A DNA stretch of 64,000 nt from Methanobacterium sp. ERen5 (GCA_024167805.1 CP099988.1:186001-250000); one strand, 5' to 3'; positions 1 through 10,302 are shown, numbered from the stretch's first letter. The notes: generated by a model not told the origin, from the letters alone. Numbers and translations: made by a program.

Positions 1-1326
1 ACCCAAAATAGTACCGGCGTATGAACCAATAAACGCTCCAATCAACGCCCCTCCCATTAATTGCCCAACACTTGTAATAATGTTGATTAAAGCCTGACCA
101 GATGCCCTTTCCTTAGCTGGGCTTTCAACAAGCATAATGTATCTTGGTGGGGATCCTATGGCCGTACTCATTCCAACACCAACCAAGAATCCTGAAATAA
201 TAATAAGATACAATGATTCAGGAAACATACCCAGCATTAAGAGACCTAATGACATTATAAACGAACCAGTTATCATTATATTTTTTGATCCGAATTTATC
301 CAAGAGTTTACCAATTATTGGAGCTCCAATTGCCATTGTAACAACAATCGGAAGTAACATCAGGCTTGCATCGGAACTGTTTAATGATAGTCCTATGACT
401 ACAAATGCAGGTATAAAAATTGTTGCTGCTTGAATTAATCCTGTTCCAACCATCATAGTATTAATAAGTCTTACTTCTCGACTTTTGAATAGATCAATTT
501 GGATCAATGGATCATCTATCCACTTTTCAACCTTCCAAAGAACAGGTAAAAGTATTAAACTTAAAAAGAGGTAGGGCAACACTGACAGTGACAGTAAACT
601 GTTTACAAAATTGTTTGCTTCGATCTGATTCAAACCATAGGCCAGAGATATAACGAGTATGCTTAAAATAGCCAGACCATACCAATCAAATTTGATATTC
701 CTGTTAACCAATGTTTTTGGAAGTAGGTAGTAGCTTCCAATTAGTACCATGGCAGAAATTGGTAAATTAATGATAAATAATGATTGCCATCCAAATTTAA
801 GTAGCAAACCCCCTAATATTGGGCCTAATACACTTGAAATACCCCATACTGAACTAATAATACCCAGAGCTCCGCCTCTTTTTTCAGGAGGGAATATATC
901 TCCGATAAATGCATTTGCAACAGGAAATATTCCACCAGCCCCCATTCCTTGAACTGCCCTACCAATAAGTAGCATTTCAAAGGAGATTGATGTGATGGTA
1001 ATGAGGGATCCTATGGCAAATAGAATTATATCTAGGATGTAAATAGATTTACGACCGTATATGTCTGATAGTTTGGCCATTAATGGAGTTCCTATCATGA
1101 AAAACAATATGTAAATAGTAAATACCCATGAAAGCAGCCTTTCATTCACAGTGAAATATGATTGTACTGCAGGAAGTGCTGGTCCAACAATACCAATATC
1201 AAGGGATCCCATGAAAACCCCAATGAAAAGTAAAACCAACACCTTGTTGTTACCATTTAATTCCATGTGAATCTTATGAATCTTCCTAGAAATAAACCTT
1301 TTTTTGTTCTGATTTTTTTCTTCCAT
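1..1326 (-). CDS. MFS multidrug exporter, 14-TM EmrB/QacA type (C-terminus cut off by window edge)
   Basis: The reverse strand reads openly from an ATG at 1326 to the window edge, about 442 residues, without a stop. After a basic N-terminus come TM helices and classic MFS motifs: a D-x-G-I-V-G-P-A-L-P segment in TM1, the loop 2-3 motif ending LSDIYGRK, and an antiporter motif C-like WGISSVLGPILGG in TM5. These identify a proton-driven drug/H+ antiporter of the plasma membrane; the substrate cannot be told. A second start at 1266 aligns better with the N-terminus of the paralogue at 28153-29527, which is very similar along its whole length. The gene is divergent from the radical SAM gene at 1466. 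The missing part is the last helices. Confidence 0.9.
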   Translation of the reverse strand, partial: MEEKNQNKKRFISRKIHKIHMELNGNNKVLVLLFIGVFMGSLDIGIVGPALPAVQSYFTVNERLLSWVFTIYILFFMIGTPLMAKLSDIYGRKSIYILDIILFAIGSLITITSISFEMLLIGRAVQGMGAGGIFPVANAFIGDIFPPEKRGGALGIISSVWGISSVLGPILGGLLLKFGWQSLFIINLPISAMVLIGSYYLLPKTLVNRNIKFDWYGLAILSILVISLAYGLNQIEANNFVNSLLSLSVLPYLFLSLILLPVLWKVEKWIDDPLIQIDLFKSREVRLINTMMVGTGLIQAATIFIPAFVVIGLSLNSSDASLMLLPIVVTMAIGAPIIGKLLDKFGSKNIMITGSFIMSLGLLMLGMFPESLYLIIISGFLVGVGMSTAIGSPPRYIMLVESPAKERASGQALINIITSVGQLMGGALIGAFIGSYAGTILG

Positions 1327-1465
1327 GTTTCCATCTGCTATTCATACCGATCATAAAATTTATTATCGATGCTGTTCTAAAATGTATTAAGGTGATTTAG
1401 AAACAATTTTTTTTTGAAATATGATAATTCTCGTTTAACATTTCAGATGTTAAGAAGGAAATAAA

Positions 1466-2986
1466 ATGGATAACTATGCGAAAGAAGAAAAAAGTGAAAT
1501 AGATATTGGAGATATGATCAATTCCTTTCAAGCTGTGGCCAACAATCCACTATCAAAATTTATTATAAGTAGAACCTTTGATTATTGTGAGAAGGATCAT
1601 GGTAATCGTCTGGAAGTAGGGCTTGAATTACTTTTTAACAAAAGAAAAAATGCATGTATACGTTGTAAAGGACTCTCCAAAATGTTGTCTTTCATTATTA
1701 AAAAGGGAGTTAAGACTTTTGGAGTTACTGATCACGACCTAAAAGAAGTAATGGAAGATCCTTACTGGATAAAAGGTTTAAGCAGCGTAATAAAAGGAAT
1801 TGGAGAATTTGGAGTTAAAAAGCCATTTGTACCTGGAGCTCCGTTTCAAGTTGTATGGAACATAACAAAATCATGTAACATGAAATGTGCCCACTGTTAT
1901 GAGAATGCAGGTAAAAAAGCTGAACATGAACTTAAGAGTGATGAAATAAAACAGTGCCTCGAGATTTTGTCCAGAAGCGGTGTTACATCAATAGCATTTT
2001 CTGATGGAGAACCCACAACTAAACCCCATATTAGAAACCATATTAAGGATGTTGCAGATCTTGGCATGTACCCTGCAATGGCCACAAATGGATACAGTCT
2101 TGCTAACAAGAAACTTTGTGACAAGTACGTTGATTCTGGACTCCAATTTGTACAGATAAGCTTAGATGGTTTGAATCCTGAAACCCATGATACATTCAGG
2201 GGGATTGATGGTGCATGGGAAAGAGCAGTTCAAGCCATAAAAAACTTCGTGGAAGAAGATTTATTTGTAGAGGTATCAACCACTGTTACTCAACACAACA
2301 TCGATGAAATTCCTCGTATGATAAATTTTGTAAGAGAACTTGGTGCACATTGGCTCATGTTGTACAACTTCATACCCACAGGCAACGGTCTCAATATCAA
2401 TGAAATGGACATATCTCCACAAAAACGGTTTAATATGCTAAAAACTGCTTATAATGAAAATTTTAATGGAGATATGCAAGTACATTCTACTGCTCCCCAA
2501 TATGCATCTGTTGCAGAATCCCTTCAAAATATGAAATCAAGTATTATTCCAACTCATTTTTATAATCCAGAGTATGAAAATCCTCAAATTATGCAGTTAG
2601 CAGAATTTGTAGGAGGCTGTGGAGCAGGAAGATTCTATATGAGTTTAGAACCAAACGGCGACATGTATCCTTGTGTGTTCTTTCCCCATGATGAATGTTT
2701 AAGGTTGGGAAATATTTTAGAAGATGATTTTGAAGAAGTTTGGCAAAATCAACCTCTTTTAAATGATCTAAGAAATAAAACACTTTTAGAAGAAAATTGT
2801 GGAAGCTGTGATAACAAAAATATCTGTGGGGGATGCAGAGCACGAGCATATACCTATTTAAATAATGTTCAGGCACCGGATCCAGGATGCATAAATAATC
2901 AGGTGAAATGGGACAGTATAAGGACTAAAGCTCAGGAACATAATTTAAATACTGAAAATATGTATGTAAATTCTGAATGTAAATAA
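1466..2986 (+). CDS. radical SAM/SPASM domain protein
   Basis: The protein has 506 residues. A helical N-terminal region of about 125 residues carries a CxxC pair (CIRC). The radical SAM core follows, with the CxxxCxxC cluster motif (CNMKCAHC, first Cys near residue 137), which binds the [4Fe-4S] cluster that cleaves S-adenosylmethionine. The C-terminus is a SPASM/twitch region with many cysteines (CGAG, YPCVFF, CGSC, CGGCRARA) for auxiliary clusters. SPASM enzymes modify peptides or make cofactors, but the substrate here is unknown. I see no short precursor-peptide gene beside it, and the next gene is carbamate kinase after a 190-base gap. The N-terminal extension is longer than in minimal SPASM enzymes. 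Confidence 0.88.
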   Translation: MDNYAKEEKSEIDIGDMINSFQAVANNPLSKFIISRTFDYCEKDHGNRLEVGLELLFNKRKNACIRCKGLSKMLSFIIKKGVKTFGVTDHDLKEVMEDPYWIKGLSSVIKGIGEFGVKKPFVPGAPFQVVWNITKSCNMKCAHCYENAGKKAEHELKSDEIKQCLEILSRSGVTSIAFSDGEPTTKPHIRNHIKDVADLGMYPAMATNGYSLANKKLCDKYVDSGLQFVQISLDGLNPETHDTFRGIDGAWERAVQAIKNFVEEDLFVEVSTTVTQHNIDEIPRMINFVRELGAHWLMLYNFIPTGNGLNINEMDISPQKRFNMLKTAYNENFNGDMQVHSTAPQYASVAESLQNMKSSIIPTHFYNPEYENPQIMQLAEFVGGCGAGRFYMSLEPNGDMYPCVFFPHDECLRLGNILEDDFEEVWQNQPLLNDLRNKTLLEENCGSCDNKNICGGCRARAYTYLNNVQAPDPGCINNQVKWDSIRTKAQEHNLNTENMYVNSECK

Positions 2987-3172
2987 CATTTCAGAAAAAT
3001 TCAATTTATTTTGATGAGATATTTAGGGATCACCTTCATTTTCGTATGGATAAGCTCGTTTTAGTTTCTCAAGGATTTTTTTCAATCAATTTTAAACTTC
3101 ATGCAACGAATATAGTATATTAGAAATTATTAACTTCAAGTACAATATGTAGGATAATGGAGGTGGTTAGCT

Positions 3173-4117
3173 TTGACAACAAAGGTGCTGGTTTCACTGG
3201 GTGGAAACGCCATACTTAAACATACAGACAAGGGAAATGCAGAAGAACAATTTTCCAATACTGCCAAAACTAGTCAAGTGTTGGTAAACATGCTCAAAGA
3301 AGATTATCATATAATTTTAACCCATGGTAACGGTCCTCAAGTGGGAGATATTCTGCTTGCATATGATATTTCAAAGAATATAGTTCCTCCAATGCCTCTC
3401 GATGTATGTGTGGCACAGACCCAAGGAATGATAGGATTTATGCTTCAATTATCACTTGAAAATAGTTTAATTAAAGAGAACATGAAGAAGTCCATAGTTA
3501 CCATCTTAACACAGACCATTATAGATAAAGATGATCCACAATTAAATGAACCATCCAAACCAATAGGACCATTTTACAGTGCAGATGAATCAGAAGAACT
3601 CCGTAAAAATCATGACTGGGTCATTGTTGATGACAGTGGAAGAGGTTACAGAAGGGTTGTTCCATCTCCATTACCAGTTGGTTTTGTGGAGGAAAGTTCT
3701 ATTAGGACATTGTACAACGAAGATAAATTCGTCATTGCATGTGGTGGTGGTGGAATTCCCGTAATGAAAAATGAAGCAGGTGACTATGAAGGTGTTGAAG
3801 CTGTTGTTGATAAAGATCATACTTCTTCACTTCTTGCATCTAAAATTGGGGCAGAAGTGCTGCTCATTTTAACAGATGTTGAGAAAATTGCTGTTAACTT
3901 TGGAAAACCTGACCAAAGAGATCTTGATCATTTAACAGTACAAGAGGCAAAGAAGTATCTTGATGAGGGACAGTTTCCTCCAGGAACCATGGGCCCAAAA
4001 ATAAAATCAACCATAGATTTTATAGAAGGAGGAGGTAAAAAAGCCATAATAACCTCTATAGAAAAAAGCATTAAAGCTTTAAATGGTCAGGCAGGCACCA
4101 CTATTACTAGAAAATAA
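3173..4117 (+). CDS. arcC: carbamate kinase
   Basis: The protein has 314 residues, the usual length for carbamate kinase, an amino-acid-kinase-fold enzyme that converts carbamoyl phosphate and ADP to ATP, ammonia and CO2 (reversible). The nucleotide-binding start VSLGGNAIL, the LTHGNGPQVG loop, the CGGGGIPV segment and the ending FPPGTMGPKIK are family signatures. The start is TTG at 3173, chosen because GGAGGTGG lies 6 bases upstream. No ornithine carbamoyltransferase or arginine deiminase gene is adjacent, so an arginine-fermentation operon is not indicated. A role in carbamoyl phosphate balance is inference. A T/A-rich end separates it from the convergent small gene at 4147. Confidence 0.93.
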   Translation: MTTKVLVSLGGNAILKHTDKGNAEEQFSNTAKTSQVLVNMLKEDYHIILTHGNGPQVGDILLAYDISKNIVPPMPLDVCVAQTQGMIGFMLQLSLENSLIKENMKKSIVTILTQTIIDKDDPQLNEPSKPIGPFYSADESEELRKNHDWVIVDDSGRGYRRVVPSPLPVGFVEESSIRTLYNEDKFVIACGGGGIPVMKNEAGDYEGVEAVVDKDHTSSLLASKIGAEVLLILTDVEKIAVNFGKPDQRDLDHLTVQEAKKYLDEGQFPPGTMGPKIKSTIDFIEGGGKKAIITSIEKSIKALNGQAGTTITRK

Positions 4118-4146
4118 AAAAAATTAATTAATGATTTAAAATAAAG

Positions 4147-4317
4147 TTAAGGTTTATCTCTTTTGAGTTTATCAACCTTGCTTTTCTTTTTAATTCGTTC
4201 GGAATCCAAACCTTTGGGCCCTAATAAAAGTTCAGGATTAGTACCATCATGAAATTTGTTTTCCTTATTAATTTTCTTTTTTTTGCTTAGATCCACATCA
4301 CATTTCTCATCTGCCAT
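4147..4317 (-). CDS. small lysine-rich protein (56 aa), unknown
   Basis: The reverse strand encodes 56 residues from ATG at 4317, starting MADEKCDVDLSKKKK and rich in Lys, Asp and Glu. A GGGGTG-like ribosome site lies just upstream of the start. The protein has no membrane segment and one cysteine. It looks disordered and may bind nucleic acid, but I do not recognise it. It converges with carbamate kinase. The good ribosome site and protein-like composition support a real gene. Confidence 0.55.
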   Translation of the reverse strand: MADEKCDVDLSKKKKINKENKFHDGTNPELLLGPKGLDSERIKKKSKVDKLKRDKP

Positions 4318-4568
4318 CCTTTCACCCCTTTAGAGTTTGAGCTGAATCTATGAAACCATTTAAATATCCAATTACATCAGCTTCTTTCAGTTTCTTACAG
4401 TTATTATCATCTTATATTTTAGAGTGTATATAATTATCTGAAAATGTAATAAATTTTTATTACAAATCTGTTTTTTTGACTTTCAAAAAATTTGCTGCAA
4501 ATAATTAAGCGTAGTTTCGTTGAAAAAAATTTACAAACCAAAAAAAACATAATATTATTGGTTAAAAA

Positions 4569-4856
4569 ATGTTGTCAAAAATACCTATAGATATTGGAAA
4601 ACTGAAAGGTGAAGATTTAAATAGAGAAATTTTAAGGGCTGCAATAATGGGAGAACTTGATGCTATTAATCTCTACGAAGAATTTGCTAACATGACAGAT
4701 GATCCAGACATTCAAATAGTACTAAGGGACATTGCTCAAGAAGAAAAAACCCATGTAGGCGAATTACAAACACTCTTGTTAAGGGTAGATAAAGAACAAG
4801 TTTTAGAATTAGAAAAAGGTAAAAAAGAAGTTGAAGAGTTAACAAGAAAAAAGTAA
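4569..4856 (+). CDS. small ferritin-like (rubrerythrin/encapsulated-ferritin type) protein
   Basis: This 95-residue protein is a single helical hairpin with a diiron-type pattern: E in AAIMGELDAINLYEEF and ExxH in IAQEEKTHVGEL. Full ferritins and rubrerythrins have four helices, and this has only two. That is the layout of encapsulated-ferritin-like proteins, which form the metal site at a dimer interface. I see no encapsulin shell gene in the window, and no encapsulin-targeting tail is obvious; the end is a charged EVEELTRKK. A role in iron oxidation or storage, or in peroxide removal, is inferred from the family. It stands alone, with AT-rich gaps on both sides. Confidence 0.75.
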   Translation: MLSKIPIDIGKLKGEDLNREILRAAIMGELDAINLYEEFANMTDDPDIQIVLRDIAQEEKTHVGELQTLLLRVDKEQVLELEKGKKEVEELTRKK

Positions 4857-5130
4857 ACAATTAGAACATCCTAAAGATTTTTAAAAGATCTTAGTAGTTC
4901 TGTATTAAAAAAAATTTGATCAAAAAAAGATCTATAAAGAAATTCAGATTAAAAATCCCATCTGATAACTATCAATGTATAAATTTTAATCATGTATACA
5001 CCAGTTTCCGAGAGAATATAAGTGCCAAAATTTTGTTTAGTCAGTCTTAAATTCCCTAATTGCACCATACTAATTAGCACCCTTTTTTCTTAAATTTATG
5101 AAAGTAATTAATGGTTGAGGTGTCAAAAAA

Positions 5131-5475
5131 ATGTTGAAATTTGTTACAATAAACCCACAAGATGCATTTAAGATTATGGAAGAGAAAAGTTCAGAAATTA
5201 CCATCTTAGATATACGTCCCCAAAATGAGTACGAAGAAGAACATGTGCCTGGCGCACTGAATTTAGATTACGATGGGCATGAATTTCAGAAAAAAGTGGA
5301 AATAATGGATAAAAATGTTGACTACATAATTTACTGCGAAAGTGGTGTTAGAGGAGGTTATTTCATGGGGAAAATGGAAGAATCTGGATTTAAATCTGCA
5401 TATAATATCCTTGGAGGATTTGTTGGATGGAAAATTAGTGAATTACCCACAGTATCCGACAAGAAAACCAAATAA
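5131..5475 (+). CDS. rhodanese-like domain protein
   Basis: The protein is 114 residues, one rhodanese domain. It has the N-terminal signature ILDIRPQNEYEEEHVPGALNLDY and an active-site loop YCESGVRGG in which Cys would carry the persulfide sulfur. The ending NILGGFVGWK is also typical. Single-domain rhodaneses move sulfur from thiosulfate or persulfides to acceptors; the physiological partner is not shown by the context. The ribosome site GAGGTG lies about 8 bases before the ATG. There is no operon partner. Confidence 0.9.
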   Translation: MLKFVTINPQDAFKIMEEKSSEITILDIRPQNEYEEEHVPGALNLDYDGHEFQKKVEIMDKNVDYIIYCESGVRGGYFMGKMEESGFKSAYNILGGFVGWKISELPTVSDKKTK

Positions 5476-5885
5476 AATGTTATTTAAACTCCTGTAACCA
5501 ACCAAAGATTTATGTGGTAGATAATAAATATTTTAAAAACAGAACAAAAAAATGTAATAATATACATGTTTTGAGGAAGGGGTTGCAAAATTTAACATAA
5601 AAAATGGTTATTACGGAGACAAAACACTATTATATGGATGGTTTGTTGTCAAATTTGCTATCCACTTTTAGGGTAATCAAACATAAAATTTTCCAGAATG
5701 CAATTTCTGTATCAGAGGATTCTTTCATTAGTGAATACTATTTCTTACTTAATTTTCATACCAGATAGGGTTTGAGTTCATTATAATATATATAAGTGAG
5801 TGATTAATAACCACATGGGGAAAAAACCAAAATCTTAATTTCATTGATCATAAAAAAATAAAGATATGTTGGTAAAGGTGATAAG
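5476..5885. other. 410-base intergenic region with one possible gene remnant
   Basis: The stretch is AT-rich. It holds one 54-codon frame from ATG 5604 to TAG 5768, beginning MVITETKHYYMDGLLSNLL. Its helical N-terminus vaguely recalls the start of a MarR-type regulator, but it lacks a DNA-binding helix and a good ribosome site. A GAGGAAGGGG stretch near 5573 is too far from that ATG. I would treat it as a possible relic. Near 5790 there is a TATA-like ATAATATATATAAG that probably serves the kinase gene at 5886. Confidence 0.35.
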
Positions 5886-7702
5886 ATGTATGGTGGGGAG
5901 TATCCTGATGAAAAGAAGAATGAAATTCAGAGGGATATTGAAAAAATATTAAAAAAAATAGATGACTTTGAAAAACATCCCGACACCTCAGATACTGTTT
6001 ACAAATTAAAATCACAGTATATTGAACTAAACCTTAAAAATATGGAATTAGAGAAATCACTACAAGAACTTGATGACTCTAGAAATAGAATGTACTACGA
6101 TCTTTACCAATCATCCCCCTTGGGTTATTTCTCATTAGATAAAGATGGAAAGATCAAATCAGTCAACAAAACCGGTGTTCGTGTGTTAGGGGCCAAAAAA
6201 GAGAACATTGTTGACTCTAATTTTAACAAGTTTGTAGCTCCCCATTTCAAAAATATGTTCAAGTTTACACTTCTTACAGCCGCAAACAATCATGAAAATC
6301 AGAAGTGTGAGTTAAATATAGTACAAAATAATGACACTTTGTTTACTCAACTTGAAATCATCCCAATATTTGATGAAATGGAGAACATTAAGGAATTTAA
6401 TGTTATTTTAATTGATATAAGCGAACATAAAAAATTAGAATCCAAATTAAATTATAGGTATGATGATTTAAAGGAAAAGATGGATGCACGTGTGAGTGAA
6501 CTTTTGCTAGTTAATGAAAGTCTTGAAAAAATAATAGCCAAAAATGAACTTTCAGATAAAAAACTTCGAGCCAGTGAAAAAAGAGAACAAGCAAGATCTG
6601 AAGAGTTTGCAAGGGTTTTAGATGCAGTTCCAGCAGCAGTTTGGATATCCCATGATAAAGATGGGCTCTGGATAACTGGTAATCAACTCTCATATGACTA
6701 TTTAGACATTCCCCAAGGTGCCAACGCATCAAAATCACTACCCCCACAGGAAGATCCACAGGCATTTAAAATAGTTAAAGATGGAAAAGAGATGTTACCT
6801 GGAGAAATGCCTGTTCAAGCATCATCTGCAGGAAAGGAAATAAGAAATTATGAATTTGATCTCATTTATCCTGAAAAAGAAGTTAGACATTTAATGGGCA
6901 ATGCTACTCCACTTTATGATGAAGATGGTAAACCCCGTGGTTCTGTATCAGCATTCATAGATGTTACAAAGAGAAAAAAGCGGAAATGCAAATGGCTTCG
7001 CTTTTAAAGGAATTAGAAAGATCTAACAGGGAACTCGAACAGTTTGCATATGTGACTTCACATGATTTGAAGGAACCTTTAAGAATGATCGGTTCATTTA
7101 CGAAGTTGCTTGAACAAAGATTCAAGGGTCAGCTCGATGAAGATACAGCTAACTACATCAACTACATTGTGGATGGGACCAAACGAATGCAGAGGTTATT
7201 AGATGACCTTCTTGCATACTCTAGAATCTCCAATGAAGTTAAATACGAACCTTTAAAACTCACAGAAATTGTAAACGAAAGCATTCACAATTTAAAGGTG
7301 GCAATTGATGAAAATCAAGCTGAAATAACTGTTGATCCATTGCCAGAAGTTGTGGCCAACAGAACACAAATGATTCAGTTGTTCCAAAATTTAATTGCCA
7401 ACGCCATCAAGTTTCAAAGCAAGAAAAAACCAGTTATTCATGTTTCATGTGAAGAAAAGAGAAAGAAATACTATTTTTCAGTGAGGGACAATGGAATAGG
7501 TATTGATACAAAAAATCTAGACCGCGTGTTTAAAATGTTCCAAAGACTTCACACAGCCGAGGAATATGATGGAACAGGAATCGGACTTTCAATCACCAAA
7601 AAAATTGTTCAACAGCACAGTGGTGCTGTGTGGGTGGAATCTACGTTGGATGAAGGATCAACATTTTACTTCAGCATACCTGTAGATGAACGAAAGGTCT
7701 AA
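5886..7702 (+). pseudogene. PAS-domain sensor histidine kinase, interrupted by one frameshift
   Basis: Two overlapping frames (5886-7007 and 6986-7702) make one kinase of 605 residues if one A is restored in the A6 run at 6974-6979. The domains are an N-terminal coiled-coil (about 1-70), PAS (about 75-180, ending NVILIDISEHKK), a second coiled-coil, PAS (about 245-360, ending SAFIDVTKRKK), HisKA with the phospho-acceptor in TSHDLKEPLRMI (His near 393), and HATPase with the N box NLIANAIKFQ and G boxes DNGIGI and GTGIGLSI. There are no membrane helices, so it is a cytoplasmic sensor. The break falls exactly between sensor and kinase modules, but the frames join without loss of residues. Response-regulator genes are not adjacent; one lies at 10586. 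Confidence 0.85.
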
Positions 7703-7859
7703 AATTAGATAGTAAACAATTTTTTTACAAATATTTCAAGTAAAATTTCATATTTTTCTATATACAGCTTCGAATCATTCCTGGACATTACATTTGTAGT
7801 TCTGTATGCAGTTTTAGGTTTTATTATCTGTTTATGGTCCAAAAAAATGTTTTATCTAG

Positions 7860-7997
7860 CTATTTGTATTTGTTTCGGTCTCTTAGTTTTACAATGCCAT
7901 AAATAATAAATCCAACCACTGTAGCTAGGATAAGTCCTAAAATAATTCCAACCACTATTGCTGCGGTTCCTGTGAATATTGCATCCAAAAATCCCAT
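7860..7997 (-). CDS. small single-pass membrane protein (45 aa)
   Basis: An ATG at 7997 opens a 45-codon frame. The product is MGFLDAIFTGTAAIVVG followed by a continuous hydrophobic helix (IILGLILATVVGFIIYGIV) and a basic tail KLRDRNKYK. Hydrophobic core plus positively charged end is the usual topology of a small inner-membrane protein. I do not recognise a family. The gene is isolated between the kinase and the CapA-like gene. Confidence 0.55.
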   Translation of the reverse strand: MGFLDAIFTGTAAIVVGIILGLILATVVGFIIYGIVKLRDRNKYK

Positions 7998-8195
7998 GAT
8001 TATTATTGTTTTTTAAACCTAAAATAATTTTAGTAACTCCTAAAAATGAACCAAAATTAAATCAAGAATCATTTTACTTAAACTAGAAAAATCTTAGGAA
8101 AAAAACTAGAAAATATTATTAATATCTACTTATAATATTAAATTAGTTCTTATAATAATTTTATTTTATAATCATTGAATTTACAGGTTTAAAAT

Positions 8196-9262
8196 ATGAA
8201 AAAAATAGCGATTTTAGTTTTGGTACTGGTTATTATATTGGTGGCATACGGAGTAAACTCCTTGTTTAATTCTTCATCACAAAATAGTCTGTCAACAAGT
8301 GTCTCCAAATCTAACATTACAATGTACTTCACTGGGGATGTTATGATGGGTAGAAATGTGGAAGGAGTTCTTGCAAGTGGTCAAAATGTATTTGCAAATG
8401 TTGATGAAATGTTTAAAAATTCTGATGGAGCTGTAATAAATCTCGAAGATCCCATGACTACATCTAGCACTCCATACAAGAGTACAATTCCATTAAAGGC
8501 TAATCCCGCATATGCTCATGTTCTTAAAGATAACAACATCATTGTCGCGTGCCTAGCAAATAATCATATCATGGATTATGGAGCTACAGGTTTAAATGAC
8601 ACAATTTCTGCACTGAAAACAAACGGCATCAACTACACCGGTGCTGGAAACAACGTTGATGAAGCTTCCAAACCAGTTTATCTTAATATAAAAGATCGTA
8701 AAATTGCAATATTAAACTACATGGATAACACGACATTTACAGGATTCAGTGCATCTGAAATGGCTGCAGCAACATCATCAAGTGCAGGATATGCACCAGC
8801 AGATACTAATTTGATTAAGAAGGACATAGATGAAGCTAAAAAAATTCGGATATGGTAATTGTAGTTTTCCATTATGGAAACGAATACAGCACACAACCCA
8901 ACACTTATCAAATCGCAGTATCTCATGCGTGCATTGATAACGGTGCAGATATAGTAATAGGAAGTCATCCCCATGTTATACAAACAATAGAAACTTATAA
9001 CGGAAAACCAATTTTTTATAGTTTGGGAAACTTTGTATTTGACATGTCAAACTCTGCCACGCACGAATCCCTCATGGTTGAAATGGATCTAAACAACAAT
9101 ACAGCTAACATTAAGGTTCATCCCATGGTTCTGGTAAATTATATGCCTCAGTTAATGAACAATGCAAGTTCTACTCAACTGCTTGAAAATTTAAAAAATG
9201 AATCCCCTGTTAACATGACCATAACTGGTGGAGAAGGCATAATCTCTTTCCCTATTGAATAA
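8196..9262 (+). pseudogene. CapA-family metallophosphatase-like protein, interrupted by one frameshift
   Basis: Frames 8196-8858 and 8852-9262 join into a 355-residue protein if one A is restored in the A7 run at 8838-8844; the sequence then reads DEAKKNSDMVIVVFHYGNEY. The N-terminus is one membrane anchor (IAILVLVLVIILVAYGV). The PGA_cap/CapA calcineurin-like fold follows: FTGDVMMGR, NLEDPMT, ANNHIMDYG, VFHYGNEY, GADIVIGSHPHVIQ and FYSLGNFVFD, with Asp, Asn and His metal ligands. Bacterial CapA acts in poly-gamma-glutamate capsule export. In Methanobacteriales such proteins are secreted and of unknown substrate. No capB/capC gene is adjacent. Confidence 0.87.
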
Positions 9263-9302
9263 AATAAAAATAGATAACTAATGATGTTATTGAAACAGGA
9301 AA

Positions 9303-9312
9303 CCCCCCCCCC
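9303..9312. repeat. C10 homopolymer between convergent genes
   Basis: Ten consecutive C residues lie between the CapA-like gene and the flavodoxin gene. In this AT-rich sequence it is the longest G/C run I noticed. It is a likely site of length variation or miscalling. It sits just before oligo-T/oligo-A tracts (9325-9350) that probably terminate both genes. Confidence 0.8.
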
Positions 9313-9350
9313 TAACCATCACAATTTTTTTAAAAAAATATTTACTTTTT

Positions 9351-9818
9351 TTAACTGATGTTCTCTATAAATTTTTCAATGGATAAACTGTATGAACCAT
9401 TTTTTATTTCAGGTGCTTTAAGACCAAATGATGCTAATGGAGTTACTTGAGCAGATTCTGCAATACCATTGAGTGTGCCATCAATTCCTGATCCGCCACA
9501 TGTGCAAAAACAAGCTAAATTCGGTATTTTATCCCTGTTCTGTTCTAGATACGTCTTAACTGGAACTGCCATTTTCCCTGCCCAAACAGGTGTTCCAATT
9601 ATTAGTAGTTCGTAGTTTGCTAGATCATATTTTGGGGGTTCAATTTCAGGAACTTTATTTCTTACAGTTTCATATCCAGATTTAATGTATCCAATAATTC
9701 CAGAACGATTTTCTTTGTCAATAATTTCCTCAATATCACAATCTATTGAATTGGATATTTCTTCAGCAATTCCCTTGGTGACTCCAGTTCTACTGTAGTA
9801 AACAATTAACGTTTTCAT
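9351..9818 (-). CDS. flavodoxin family protein
   Basis: The protein has 155 residues. The FMN phosphate loop is YYSRTGVTKGIAEEI near the N-terminus, followed by IIGTPVWAGKMAVPVKTYL and CFCTCGGSG, which frame the flavin in this family. It is a low-potential one- or two-electron carrier of the cytoplasm. The length and the W in TPVWAG match archaeal flavodoxins rather than long FprA-type flavoproteins. It is a single gene converging with the CapA-like gene. The partner enzyme is not shown. Confidence 0.9.
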   Translation of the reverse strand: MKTLIVYYSRTGVTKGIAEEISNSIDCDIEEIIDKENRSGIIGYIKSGYETVRNKVPEIEPPKYDLANYELLIIGTPVWAGKMAVPVKTYLEQNRDKIPNLACFCTCGGSGIDGTLNGIAESAQVTPLASFGLKAPEIKNGSYSLSIEKFIENIS

Positions 9819-9915
9819 GATTTATAATATGGATTCTAGCATATTTAAATCAATTGAGAAATAAAAATAATATGGTTACTACTTGATAATTCAAGATGTT
9901 TGGGGGAGTATGATA

Positions 9916-10302
9916 ATGAGGGAAACCATAACAAAAATCTACAAAATCAGATCCTCAATTAGAGAAGTTTGGAAAGCATTGGTTGATCAATCTGTTATTG
10001 ACAAATGGAGTGGTGGACCTAGTAAAATGGTTGAAACAGTTGGTACTGATTTTGAATTATGGAATGGTGATATCTATGGAAGAAATATTAAGATAGAACA
10101 TGAAAGTCAATTAGTGCAGGAATGGTTTGGTGGAGACTGGGCCAAACCATCCATCGTGACATTCAATTTGAAAGAAGAATATCCCTACGTTGTCCTTCAA
10201 CTCGAACAGATCAATGTTCCTGATCCTGATGTTGAAGATATTGACGCAGGATGGGATGATTTTTTCTTAAGACCCATGAAAAAAATGCTTGAAAACCAGT
10301 GA
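9916..10302 (+). CDS. SRPBCC/AHSA1-like domain protein
   Basis: The domain begins ITKIYKIRSSIREVWKALVDQSVIDKWSGG, shown here only as its key pattern: a beta strand, the VWKAL helix and the W-S-G-G turn. Later come the SQLVQEWFGGDW strand pair and a C-terminal helix. This is the helix-grip fold of the START/AHSA1 superfamily, which binds hydrophobic ligands or acts as an Hsp90 co-chaperone; its ligand is unknown. The start is set at ATG 9916 because GGGGGA at 9902-9907 is 8 bases upstream; upstream in-frame starts (9883 TTG, 9910 ATG) are less well placed. The protein is about 128 residues. Confidence 0.8.
   Translation: MRETITKIYKIRSSIREVWKALVDQSVIDKWSGGPSKMVETVGTDFELWNGDIYGRNIKIEHESQLVQEWFGGDWAKPSIVTFNLKEEYPYVVLQLEQINVPDPDVEDIDAGWDDFFLRPMKKMLENQ

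Noticed and set aside
137..952. Plus-strand frames inside 1-1326
   Set aside because: They are antisense to the MFS exporter, whose motifs are clear.
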